Shown here: piece by piece, positions 9,801 through 17,055 of the stretch
Layout: each line of letters opens with the position of its first letter
Position numbering within the stretch: position 1 is the first letter of the stretch
Source: Leeuwenhoekiella marinoflava DSM 3653
GTDB lineage: Bacteria; Bacteroidota; Bacteroidia; Flavobacteriales; Flavobacteriaceae
Direction: 5' to 3'
NCBI RefSeq assembly: GCF_900129005.1
Contig: NZ_FQUN01000020.1
Span: 41,700 to 105,699, forward strand
Length of the DNA: 64,000 bases
Notes under the pieces: model-generated
The model's database searches: none
The model's input: only the letters and a program-made list of their open reading frames with translations
What the model was told of the DNA's origin: nothing
Program-made: the position numbers and the translations under genes

Positions 9801-10486
9801 AAATCAGGTTTATCTGCGGTTGCAGGTGCAAACTGAGTCGCTTTAGGACCTTTTACAAAAGCAACATTATCTTTATAAGCCGAAACAATTTCGTTAGGAT
9901 TTTCTTCGGAAGTTTTACGAATCATTTTGAATAGGGAAGAAGGCATGGTTTTCCCATCAATAACAAATGTTCCGTTGAAAATTTTATGGCGGCAATGTTC
10001 TGAATTCACCTGACTGAAACCAAATACTTCAGAATCCGTTAACGGGCGACCAATGCGTGCTGCAACACCTTCTAAGTATGCAACCTCTTCCTCATTAAGC
10101 GCCAAACCTTCCTGCTTATTGTATGCCTGAATATCTTCAATGGCTTTGATAGCTTCCGGCTGAATATTTATAGCAAAAATGTCTTGGTCTAATTTTGCAT
10201 ATTGCTGAGAAAGCATCGGATCAAATTCGGCTTTGCCAGCGACGAATTCTTCAATTCTATTAATGCCTTCAATACCCATATTCTGAGTGATCTCAACCGC
10301 ATTGGTACTCCACGGTGTAATCATTGTAGCGCGGGGACCAATAAAAAAAGCGTCAATTGCAGACGCTTCTATTTTAGGTTGGTTGCCAAAAAGCCAGATG
10401 AGCTTATTTGTAGTTTCCTCTGATAGTTCAGCGTTGGCTTGAACTGCGTAAATTTTGGTGTCTTGTGAACCGAAAAAATGAATCAT
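6830..10486 (-). CDS. purL: Phosphoribosylformylglycinamidine synthase (large, single-chain type)
   Basis: The enzyme converts FGAR, glutamine and ATP to FGAM in de novo purine synthesis. At 1218 residues it is the large one-chain form that fuses the FGAM synthetase core with a C-terminal glutaminase. Visible parts are the N-terminal PurS-like region, LSLKAETHNFPTTVEPFNGA and GGEIRDRLAGG in the synthetase, the second half with VASGGL, and the class I glutaminase with nucleophile Cys in SVGICNGCQLFVEL and a HGEGKF segment. I take ATG 10486 rather than 10510, because a TAAATTTG promoter box at 10508-10515 would overlap the longer start. Two unknown envelope genes follow in the same direction. 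Confidence 0.95.
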   Translation of the reverse strand: MIHFFGSQDTKIYAVQANAELSEETTNKLIWLFGNQPKIEASAIDAFFIGPRATMITPWSTNAVEITQNMGIEGINRIEEFVAGKAEFDPMLSQQYAKLDQDIFAINIQPEAIKAIEDIQAYNKQEGLALNEEEVAYLEGVAARIGRPLTDSEVFGFSQVNSEHCRHKIFNGTFVIDGKTMPSSLFKMIRKTSEENPNEIVSAYKDNVAFVKGPKATQFAPATADKPDFYTEKEFESVLSLKAETHNFPTTVEPFNGAATGAGGEIRDRLAGGQGSLPLAGTAVYMTAYSRLKEDRPWEDAMPARKWLYQTPIDILIKASNGASDFGNKFGQPLIAGSVLTFEHDEAGRKLGFDKVIMQAGGIGYGKKGQALKEKPETGDKIVILGGDNYRIGMGGAAVSSADTGAFSSGIELNAIQRSNPEMQKRAANAIRGMVESDENTIVSIHDHGAGGHLNCLSELVEETGGLIDLDKLPVGDPTLSAKEIIGNESQERMGLVIGANQLKTLKAISDRERSPMYEVGDVTGDHRFTFKSATTGAAPMDLAMEDMFGSSPKTVMVDSKIHRIYSDVSYSLENFHEYLENVLQLEAVASKDWLTNKVDRCVGGRVAKQQCVGSLQIPLNNVGVMALDFKSKNGVATSIGHSPVSGLIDPVAGSKNSIAEALTNLVWAPLEKGLKSVSLSANWMWPCNNVGEDARLYEAVEAVSEFAIDLGINVPTGKDSLSMKQKYPEGEVLAPGTVIISAAGSCSDINGVVEPVLDTEAGSIYYLNLSQDGFKLGGSSFAQIQNKVGMEAPSIKDNAAFAKTFNVLQNLIKSDLIAAGHDVASGGLITTLLELCFAENKLGASVDFSAFAEQDIIKILFAENAGVVIQATNDTAVENAFAENDITFYKLGTVTTSDELVIKQGSIEIGLNIPSLRRKWFETSYLLDQKQTANNLAEDRYQNFDKQDLKFEFPKHFTGIKPAIDASKPRPKAAILREKGSNSEREMANAMFLAGFDVKDVHMTDLISGRETLEDIQFIGAVGGFSNSDVLGSAKGWAGAFLYNEKANTALKNFFARPDTLSVGICNGCQLFVELDLINPEHDKKTKMLHNDSNKHESGFTSVKIEKNDSVMLSTLEGATLGVWISHGEGKFELPLSEKHYNIVAKYGYDAYPANPNGSSFNTAMMTDKTGRHLITMPHIERSIFQWNWANYPKGRKDEVSPWIEAFENARLWIEKQ

Positions 10487-10507
10487 AGTGCTTTTGCTAA
10501 GAAGCCA

Positions 10508-10515
10508 CAAATTTA
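10508..10515 (-). promoter_or_regulatory. -7 promoter element of purL
   Basis: On the minus strand the sequence reads TAAATTTG, an exact TAnnTTTG Bacteroidota -7 box, about 21 bp upstream of the chosen purL ATG. The -33 element is poor. Confidence 0.55.
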
Positions 10516-10618
10516 ATGATTTTTAACGGTTAGAAACAGTATTGTAATCAAACAAATTCACAGATATAATTATCTGTTTGTTGATAAGTAAGTAGTCAAA
10601 AACGTATAGATTTCTAAT

Positions 10619-10656
10619 GATAAACCCCATAGTGTTCAAACGTTATGGGGTTTATC
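10619..10656 (-). terminator. Long hairpin downstream of the RsmB-type gene
   Basis: The perfect 13-bp arms GATAAACCCCATA and TATGGGGTTTATC enclose a 12-nt loop. The hairpin begins 20 bp past the stop codon of the minus-strand methyltransferase gene and is followed only by a modest T-rich stretch, so it may be a terminator or a 3-prime-end stabilising structure. Confidence 0.65.
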
Positions 10657-10676
10657 AATCAAAAAACTTTGTATAA

Positions 10677-11897
10677 TTAAGCTTCTTTATTTTTCTTAAC
10701 CATCAGACACATGTAAAAACCGTCATAGCCGCTCTCACTAGAAAGCACGGTTTTTTGTTTTTCTATGCTGAAATCTTTTCCTTCTTCAGTTTTTAAGAAC
10801 TTTTTTACTTGTTCTTGATTTTCAGAAGGTAGAATAGAGCAGGTTGCATAGACCATTTTTCCGCCGGGCTTAACCATTTTAGAATAATCTACTAAAATAC
10901 TTTGTTGTGTAGCTTTAATCTTTTCTACAAATTCCGGTTGCAATTTCCACTTCGCATCAGGATTACGACTTAAAACACCAAGACCGGTACATGGTGCATC
11001 GATTAGAACGCGATCTGCAGAGTTATGTAATTTTTTGACAACCTTAGTAGAGTCAATCACGCGAGTTTCTATGTTAAAAGCCCCTGCACGACGCGCACGA
11101 CGTTTAAGTTCTTTTAATTTATTACCATAGATGTCTAATGCGATAAGTTGCCCTTTGTTATCCATCTGTGCAGCCAAGTGCAAGGTTTTACCACCGGCGC
11201 CCGCACATGCATCTATAACACGCATCCCTGGCTCAACACCTAGTAGTGGAGCAACAAGTTGAGAAGAAGCATCTTGAACTTCAAACATTCCGTTTTTAAA
11301 GGCTTCGGTAGTAAACACGTTACCGCGTTCCTGAAGCTGTAATGCATCTTTATAAGGTTTTATATTTTCGGTCTCGTGGCCTTCTTCAGAGAGTGCAGTT
11401 TGCAATGAACCGATGTCTCCTTTTAAACGATTTACACGTAAAACAACCGGCGCTTGTTTGTTAAGTGCAGCAATCTCTGCATCCCATTTGGCTCCTAATT
11501 CTTCAGCTCCTAATTCATCTAACCAGTCGGGAATAGATTCTCTGTATTTACGAGTATTTGACAATTCGTCAAAACGACCTTTAATTCGTCGTGTGGGCGT
11601 TTCTTCAAACTGAGGCCATTCTGGTAGTTTTATTCCGCGTAGGGTGCACCATACAGCAAAAAGACGCCAGAGATCTTTACGTTCAAAAGGTTCTTTTACA
11701 TCAGCAATTTCTGCGTAAAGTCTTTTCCATCTTACAATATCATAAGTGGTTTCGGCAATAAAGCTGCGATCACGAGAGCCCCAGCGTTTGTCACGTTTGA
11801 GTTGTTTTGAAATAACCTTGTCGGCATAGCCTCCTTCGTTAAAAATTTCGATTAAACCGTCTATGACAGCAAAAACCAGATTGCGATGTAAACGCAT
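10677..11897 (-). CDS. RsmB/NOP-family rRNA (cytosine-C5) methyltransferase
   Basis: This 406-residue SAM-dependent RNA m5C methyltransferase probably acts on 16S rRNA. The SAM-binding motif I is VIDACAGAGGKTLHLAAQMD near residues 228-247. Motif IV has DAPCTGLGVLSRNPD near 300. Motif VI has the catalytic cysteine region MVYATCSILPSENQEQV near 346-362. The N-terminal part, with RDRSFIAETTYDIVRWKRLY, matches the NusB-like/RNA-binding region of this family. A TACCTTTG box at 11920-11927 lies just upstream of the start. It is a single-gene unit; the exact target nucleotide cannot be read from the sequence. Confidence 0.9.
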   Translation of the reverse strand: MRLHRNLVFAVIDGLIEIFNEGGYADKVISKQLKRDKRWGSRDRSFIAETTYDIVRWKRLYAEIADVKEPFERKDLWRLFAVWCTLRGIKLPEWPQFEETPTRRIKGRFDELSNTRKYRESIPDWLDELGAEELGAKWDAEIAALNKQAPVVLRVNRLKGDIGSLQTALSEEGHETENIKPYKDALQLQERGNVFTTEAFKNGMFEVQDASSQLVAPLLGVEPGMRVIDACAGAGGKTLHLAAQMDNKGQLIALDIYGNKLKELKRRARRAGAFNIETRVIDSTKVVKKLHNSADRVLIDAPCTGLGVLSRNPDAKWKLQPEFVEKIKATQQSILVDYSKMVKPGGKMVYATCSILPSENQEQVKKFLKTEEGKDFSIEKQKTVLSSESGYDGFYMCLMVKKNKEA

Positions 11898-11919
11898 AAA
11901 ATTTGTTTTAAAATGCGCG

Positions 11920-11927
11920 CAAAGGTA
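11920..11927 (-). promoter_or_regulatory. -7 promoter element of the RsmB-type gene
   Basis: The minus strand reads TACCTTTG (TAnnTTTG), 23 bp before the start codon. No clear -33 box is seen at the expected distance. Confidence 0.5.
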
Positions 11928-11973
11928 CAGGATTAAAAAGGAATAGTTTTAAATTCCCCAAAATTTTAAAATC

Positions 11974-13029
11974 ATGTATAGATCAGTTGTTTTATTCAGC
12001 TTGTTAGCGTTGATGAGCTGTGGTGAAAAGTCAGCAGAAAAAAATGAAAAATCAGGACCTGTTACCGGTATAACTGTAGAACCTATTTATAATGACACTG
12101 TAAGTATTCGTACCTTAGATATCCTTAATGATGGGAGTGTGGCATTTGCAGGAAACGATGGTAAATATGGGTTGTACAATACGAAAACCCAAGTATGGAG
12201 TACAAATATTTTAAAGGCAGATACGCTTGCACCTAGTTTTAGAGCTATTGCGCACACAGCTTCAGACTTTTTTATGCTGAGTATTGCGAATCCGGCATTG
12301 CTTTATAAGACTGGTGATGATGGTCAAATGCAAGTGGTCTATGAGGAAGTAGGACCTAAGGTTTTTTATGATTCTATGAAATTCTGGGATGATAAAGAAG
12401 GAATTGCAATGGGAGACCCAACTGAAAGTTGTCTTTCAATTTTAATTACTCGTGATGGAGGATCGAGTTGGGAGAAAGTTTCTTGCGAAAATTTACCAGA
12501 AACTGCTGAGGGCGAAGCTGCTTTTGCAGCAAGTAACACCAATATTGCAGTGCAAGGTGATGATGCTTGGATTATTACCGGTGGAATGAAATCTCGTGTT
12601 TTTCATACCGGAGATCGTGGAGAAAATTGGGAGGTTTTTGAAACACCATTAAAACAAGGAGAGCCAACCTTTGGCGGTTATTCTATAGATTTTTATGATG
12701 AGCAAATTGGTTTTATTATAGGAGGAGATTATTTAAATCCAGAAGGGAATACCAGAAATAAAGCTTTATCTACAGATGGTGGTAAAACCTGGACTTTAGT
12801 CGCAGACGGTAAAGAACCTAATCATCGCAGCTGTGTAAAGTTTGTTCCTGGTCACGATGGGAGTGAACTTATTGCAACAGGGGCTAATGGTATAAGTTAT
12901 AGTAAAGATCAAGGTAAGAACTGGACAAAGCTAACAGACGAAGGTTTTTATGTAATGCAGTTTGTTAATGATACGCTAGCTTACGCAGCAGGAGCGAATA
13001 GAGTTGCAAAGCTAAAATTTTCTAGATAA
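11974..13029 (+). CDS. Ycf48/BNR-repeat-like beta-propeller lipoprotein
   Basis: This 351-residue exported lipoprotein begins MYRSVVLFSLLALMSCGEKS, with a lipobox ending at Cys16. The body contains recurring Asp-box-like strands: ITRDGGSSWEKVS, HTGDRGENWEVFE, STDGGKTWTLVA and SKDQGKNWTKLT. These mark a sialidase-type/Ycf48-like beta-propeller of about six or seven blades. Related flavobacterial proteins are often called oxidoreductase or photosystem-assembly-like without experimental support, and I see no catalytic motif. It is a stand-alone gene with its own terminator and sits back to back with the methyltransferase gene. It is probably a periplasmic, membrane-anchored binding protein. Confidence 0.8.
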   Translation: MYRSVVLFSLLALMSCGEKSAEKNEKSGPVTGITVEPIYNDTVSIRTLDILNDGSVAFAGNDGKYGLYNTKTQVWSTNILKADTLAPSFRAIAHTASDFFMLSIANPALLYKTGDDGQMQVVYEEVGPKVFYDSMKFWDDKEGIAMGDPTESCLSILITRDGGSSWEKVSCENLPETAEGEAAFAASNTNIAVQGDDAWIITGGMKSRVFHTGDRGENWEVFETPLKQGEPTFGGYSIDFYDEQIGFIIGGDYLNPEGNTRNKALSTDGGKTWTLVADGKEPNHRSCVKFVPGHDGSELIATGANGISYSKDQGKNWTKLTDEGFYVMQFVNDTLAYAAGANRVAKLKFSR

Positions 13030-13054
13030 GTAAGATTATGTCTATTTGGCAAAC

Positions 13055-13084
13055 AAAAAAAACAGCTCCATTTGGGCTGTTTTT
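13055..13084. terminator. Bidirectional rho-independent terminator
   Basis: The stem AACAGC/GCTGTT is flanked by an A-run and a T-run on the two sides. It therefore terminates both the plus-strand propeller gene and the minus-strand ECF operon that converge here. Confidence 0.85.
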
Positions 13085-13117
13085 CAGTTTTAACGCTAAT
13101 TAAAAAACTTACTGAAA

Positions 13118-13564
13118 CTACTTATTGTTTTTACGCTTCTTGTATTCTTCCCATAGCTTTTTACCAAACTTATGTTCTGCCTCTGGAAGGAAAACCATTT
13201 TTGAAGCGGGTAATTTTTGAGTTAGATTATTCATTAACTCACTTTCCAACTGATATTTTCTTTTTATAATATCATTATATTCAGTCATTAACTTTTTAGC
13301 TTCTGTTTCAGATAGGTTGTTTTTAGAACCTGATTCTGAAAATTTCTCCTGAAATAAATCACGTTCGCGAGTGCGCAAATCGTTCATTGCATTATCATAG
13401 ACATTATAAATGGGCCAAAATTTTTCAGCTTCAGCTGGAGTTAACTCTAACTCTTCAGTTAAAAAGGGAACTTTAAGAGCTTTTATATGTTCGTGACGGT
13501 CCTTTTTTTGTGCATTTAAAGAAAGGCTTAGGCCTAGAATTAATAATATAATTATGTTTTTCAT
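13118..13564 (-). CDS. LTXXQ/Spy-like periplasmic protein (sensor of ECF-type sigma factor family)
   Basis: The ATG at 13564 is preferred because it opens a signal peptide (MKNIIILLILGLSLSLNAQ); a longer frame from 13591 would overlap the anti-sigma gene. The mature protein is helical and charged, with LTEELELTPAEAEKFWPIYN, which matches the Spy/CpxP-type LTXXQ pattern (L-T-P-A-E-A). It is the last gene of a trio with an ECF sigma factor and an anti-sigma-like protein, 16 bp behind the latter. Flavobacterial homologues are named sensor of ECF-type sigma factor. A role in sensing or buffering envelope stress is inferred from family and context. Confidence 0.8.
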   Translation of the reverse strand: MKNIIILLILGLSLSLNAQKKDRHEHIKALKVPFLTEELELTPAEAEKFWPIYNVYDNAMNDLRTRERDLFQEKFSESGSKNNLSETEAKKLMTEYNDIIKRKYQLESELMNNLTQKLPASKMVFLPEAEHKFGKKLWEEYKKRKNNK

Positions 13565-13580
13565 AATAGATTTTCTAAGA

Positions 13581-14078
13581 TTAGTGGTCATTTAATGAAC
13601 TTTGTATGATTTCTTGATCTACGTATTCATAAATAATATCATCGGTAACGACCTGATCATCAAAAATGGATGTGTTGTTTTGTATGGTGTTTAACTCTTC
13701 GCTCGAGAAGTAGTCTTGAAGACGGTCTTCGTCTTCAAAATAGCTCTCAAGGCTTGTAATGCTTAAAGAATCAAATTCCATTTCCTTATCAATAGGGTTT
13801 ACTACAGAAAAGAGTACTAAGAGCACAGCTGCAATAGCTGCAGCAGTACCTGTAATTGTTTTGAAATTATAGTTAACCAGTTTTCCTTGAGGTTTACTTA
13901 GTTCAATTATTGTTTTTTCGACCTGATCAAAATAATTTTCAGGTACTGTAAATCCATCGCTTTTTTCCGGGAAAAGCTGCTGAAATTTAAGCTCAGTCAT
14001 CAGGCGCTCATCAAAAGACTCAAAATAGCCTTGAGGAACGTTAAACTGATTGTTTTTATTTTCTTTATCGCTTTTCAT
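13581..14078 (-). CDS. Probable anti-sigma factor, single-pass membrane protein
   Basis: This 165-residue protein has a polar N-terminal half with two similar segments, FNVPQGYFESFDERLM and FTVPENYFDQVEKTII, then one TM helix at about residues 81-100 (TITGTAAAIAAVLLVLFSVV), and an acidic C-terminus. This layout, cytoplasmic helices followed by one TM, fits an anti-sigma factor that holds the adjacent ECF sigma factor at the membrane. It lies 31 bp after the sigma gene on the same strand and 16 bp before the LTXXQ-like gene. No zinc-binding anti-sigma motif (HxxxCxxC) is present. The assignment therefore rests mainly on position and topology. Confidence 0.75.
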   Translation of the reverse strand: MKSDKENKNNQFNVPQGYFESFDERLMTELKFQQLFPEKSDGFTVPENYFDQVEKTIIELSKPQGKLVNYNFKTITGTAAAIAAVLLVLFSVVNPIDKEMEFDSLSITSLESYFEDEDRLQDYFSSEELNTIQNNTSIFDDQVVTDDIIYEYVDQEIIQSSLNDH

Positions 14079-14109
14079 TATTTTTTAGACTTGATTAATT
14101 CTAAAAGGT

Positions 14110-14628
14110 TTAATTGTCTGTAACGTATTCGGTTATCTTTTTAACAGCATAATGGTAATTTGCTTTGAGCGCTCCTTCTGATGTGCCTAGTATTTCTGAA
14201 ATCTCATTGTACTGTAATTCATCAAAGTACTTCATTACAAAAACCTGCTTTTGTTTTGTAGGTAAGGTATCTATTGCTTGTTGTAATTTTAGCTGAGCTT
14301 CATCTCCATCAAAATAAGGATCACTTGTTAAACTAGTAACCAGACTTTCTTGCAAATCTTCATTACTAAGATGAGTTGTGCGATTCCTTTTATTGATAAA
14401 AGTTAGACATTCATTAGTTGCAATTCGATATAACCAAGTGTATACTTGACTGTCTCCTTGGAAATTATTCAAATTTTTAAAAACCTTTATAAATGTATTC
14501 TGAAGTACATCATCTGCATCTTCGTGTGAGATAACCATACGCCTTATGTGCCAGTACAAGCGTTCTTTGTACTCGCTAACCAGGTCCTCAAACTTTAGAC
14601 TTACGTTATGATTTTCTATACTATTCAA
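14110..14628 (-). CDS. ECF-family RNA polymerase sigma factor
   Basis: This 172-residue sigma-70 factor has only regions 2 and 4. Region 2 includes DADDVLQNTFIKVFKNL and TWLYRIATNECLTFI, at about residues 35-80. Region 4 includes LPTKQKQVFVMKYFDELQYNEISEILGTSEGALKANYHYA, described here in two parts because the helix-turn-helix lies around residues 135-160. It heads a minus-strand trio with a predicted membrane anti-sigma factor and an LTXXQ-like periplasmic protein. This is the usual layout of an envelope-stress sigma module. Autoregulation of the trio is likely but no second copy of its promoter could be identified here. Confidence 0.92.
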   Translation of the reverse strand: MNSIENHNVSLKFEDLVSEYKERLYWHIRRMVISHEDADDVLQNTFIKVFKNLNNFQGDSQVYTWLYRIATNECLTFINKRNRTTHLSNEDLQESLVTSLTSDPYFDGDEAQLKLQQAIDTLPTKQKQVFVMKYFDELQYNEISEILGTSEGALKANYHYAVKKITEYVTDN

Positions 14629-15006
14629 AAAAGGTTTTCTTTTCTCTTTTAGATGCTGAATGCTTACTTAATAGATAAGACTTAGTCTTTAGTAAAAGGT
14701 TTAATCTGATGATATATAAAATATAGTTAAATATAGAATTCAAGACTTAATAGTAGTAGCTAGGTTTAAGATATTTTTGATTACAAATCCAATAAAAACG
14801 ATTAAAAACATATTTAACGTGATAAAATACACGAATTAGTTGTTTTTAATAAATTTTGCAATTATATTTGAAATGTGTTTAAGTAAGTAATTGATTGTTA
14901 ATTAAGTTGTTGTAAGTAATTAAACGAAAAGTCCTTTTTTGCCCCAAGTATTAAAGTTGCTTTAAGATCTTTAAGTTTTTACCCGACTAAAGAAATTGTA
15001 CAACAA
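14629..15006. other. AT-rich intergenic region upstream of the ECF sigma gene
   Basis: There is no coding signal or stable hairpin in this stretch other than the terminator at its right end. It must contain the sigma-operon promoter, reading leftwards, but no TAnnTTTG box is convincing. An ECF-dependent promoter would not be expected to match that consensus. Confidence 0.5.
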
Positions 15007-15037
15007 AAAAAAACCACATCGAAAGATGTGGTTTTTT
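15007..15037 (-). terminator. Rho-independent terminator of the ABC exporter gene
   Basis: AAAAACCACATC, loop GAAA, then GATGTGGTTTTT forms a perfect 12-bp stem with a GNRA-type loop and T-runs on both strands. It lies 37 bp past the exporter stop. Confidence 0.9.
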
Positions 15038-15073
15038 TATATAAGCTATAATCGAGTTGAAATGCTTTAGTTC

Positions 15074-16897
15074 TTATTCAAAAGACTGCATATCTACCAG
15101 TTTTTTATAAGTGCCATTAAGTGCAAGCAGTTCTTGATGTTTTCCTTGTTCAACAATCTTACCGCGTTGCATCACGATGATTTGATCTGCATTCTGAATG
15201 GTTGATAAACGGTGTGCAATTACAATAGAAGTACGATTCATCATCATGTTTTCTAAAGCTTTTTGCACCAATCTTTCGCTTTCGGTATCCAGCGCAGAAG
15301 TCGCTTCATCCAGAATCATAATCGGTGGATTTTTGAGTACAGCTCTGGCAATAGATAATCGTTGTTTTTGACCACCACTTAATTTATTACCGCTATCACC
15401 AATATTGGTATCCAACTTCAGCGGAAGCTCATTTACAAACTCCCAGGCATTAGCAATCTTAAGAGCTTCTATTATTTCTTCATCACTAGCTTCCGGTTTA
15501 CCTAAAAGAATATTGTTGCGTACGCTATCATTAAATAAAATAGAATCTTGAGTTACAAGACCCATCTGAGCACGTACAGACTCTTTTGTGAGTTGTTTTA
15601 TATCAATGCCATCTAATGTTATAGACCCTTCATTCACATCGTAAAAACGCGTTACCAGATTTGCAATCGTACTTTTACCACTACCGCTTTGACCAACAAG
15701 AGCGATGGTTTTTCCTTTAGGCACAACAGCACTAAAATTGGTCAATACATTCTCGTCTTCATATTTGAAGGAAACATTTTCTATACGGACCGAATCCTTA
15801 AACTCCTGAGCTTTTTGAGCATTAGGAAGGTCTTTGATTGTTGTTTCAGTGTTTAAAACGGAAAGTATACGTTCCGCAGCTGCATTACCTTTCTTAACAC
15901 TATAAGAGGCTTTACTGATTTGTTTTGCGGGAGTTAGAATCTGATAAGAAAGACCTAAAAATGCTATAAACTGAGAAGCCTCTAGTGATCCTTCAACAAG
16001 TACCATTTGACCACCAAACCACAGAATCACTACAATCACAAAAATCCCTAAGAATTCACTTGTTGGTGAGGCTAAATTCTGGCGGTTAACCAAACTATTA
16101 AGGATGGAATTTAATCGAGATGTACTGTCTCTGAATTTCTTTCTAAACTGATTTTCGCCGTTAAACCCTTTGATAATCTTCAGACTTGAAAGTGTTTCTT
16201 CTACTATAGATAGAAAAGCACCATTTTCTTCTTGAGCCTGATGGGATTGTTTTTTAAGAGACTTACCAATTCTAGAAATAATAATTCCTGATATGGGTAA
16301 GAATATAAAAACAAATAAGGTGAGTTCCGGACTAATGACTACCATTGCAAAAATGGTAAAAATGATTGTTAATGGTTCTCGTACAACCATTTCAAGAATA
16401 GAAAGAAAAGAACGCTCAACTTCGTTAACATCAGCCGTTATACGAGAGATGGTATCGCCTTTTCTTTTTTCTGAGAAATAGGCAATAGGAAGTTCTATAA
16501 GCTTGTCATAAATAGCATCACGTACATCTCGCATTACACCGTTACGCAAAAAGGTAATGAAGAAAGTAGCTAAATATCCAAATATGTTTTTAAGAAAAAA
16601 GAGTATAACAACTACTGCACATATATAAACAAGTGCTGATAACTCATTATCTGCTACTTGTTGACTTACATTGTAATAAAAATAATCAACACTGTAATCT
16701 TTAAAATTACTCCAGCCTTCCCATTGAGGTTCTAAGGTGATACGCTTCGTCTTGTCAAATAGAATTTCAATAACCGGTATCAGCGCTAAAAAAGATAGCG
16801 TGCTAAAAAGTGCGTATAGAATATTACATACAATATTGAGTACCGCATATTTTTTATACGGCTTAGCAAATTGTAAGATTTGTTTGAAATAATTCAT
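15074..16897 (-). CDS. MsbA-like ABC exporter (fused permease and ATPase)
   Basis: This 607-residue half-transporter would act as a homodimer in the inner membrane. The N-terminal ABC-membrane domain has about six TM helices (residues 15-330). The ATPase domain follows with Walker A GQSGSGKST near 395-403, a Q-loop with LVTQDSILFN, the signature LSGGQKQRLSIARA near 500, Walker B IMILDEATSALD, and the H-loop histidine in VIAHRLSTIQ. The best-known relatives export lipid A or drugs. MsbA-type lipid flipping is plausible for a Gram-negative, but the substrate cannot be read from the sequence. It is a single-gene unit with a strong terminator and no accessory membrane-fusion protein next to it. 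Confidence 0.9.
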   Translation of the reverse strand: MNYFKQILQFAKPYKKYAVLNIVCNILYALFSTLSFLALIPVIEILFDKTKRITLEPQWEGWSNFKDYSVDYFYYNVSQQVADNELSALVYICAVVVILFFLKNIFGYLATFFITFLRNGVMRDVRDAIYDKLIELPIAYFSEKRKGDTISRITADVNEVERSFLSILEMVVREPLTIIFTIFAMVVISPELTLFVFIFLPISGIIISRIGKSLKKQSHQAQEENGAFLSIVEETLSSLKIIKGFNGENQFRKKFRDSTSRLNSILNSLVNRQNLASPTSEFLGIFVIVVILWFGGQMVLVEGSLEASQFIAFLGLSYQILTPAKQISKASYSVKKGNAAAERILSVLNTETTIKDLPNAQKAQEFKDSVRIENVSFKYEDENVLTNFSAVVPKGKTIALVGQSGSGKSTIANLVTRFYDVNEGSITLDGIDIKQLTKESVRAQMGLVTQDSILFNDSVRNNILLGKPEASDEEIIEALKIANAWEFVNELPLKLDTNIGDSGNKLSGGQKQRLSIARAVLKNPPIMILDEATSALDTESERLVQKALENMMMNRTSIVIAHRLSTIQNADQIIVMQRGKIVEQGKHQELLALNGTYKKLVDMQSFE

Positions 16898-16936
16898 ATC
16901 AAAAGAAACCCGTAAAAGGGCTGTTTAAAAAGTTCA

Positions 16937-16968
16937 CCTCAATAATTCTATAACTAGAAATATTGAGG
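16937..16968 (-). terminator. Inverted repeat behind the phosphohexomutase gene
   Basis: CCTCAATAATTCTA and TAGAAATATTGAGG form 14-bp arms with one mismatch around a TAAC loop. The repeat lies between the mutase stop (17056) and the exporter start (16897). On the minus strand a short T stretch follows, so it may be the mutase terminator; an operator in front of the exporter gene is the alternative. Confidence 0.5.
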
Positions 16969-17055
16969 CGAATTTAATTCAATTCTTCTGGAATCAACTT
17001 TTCTAATTGATAAGATTCCTTCAGAGGTGTGTTTGACAAATATAATTTTTCAGCA

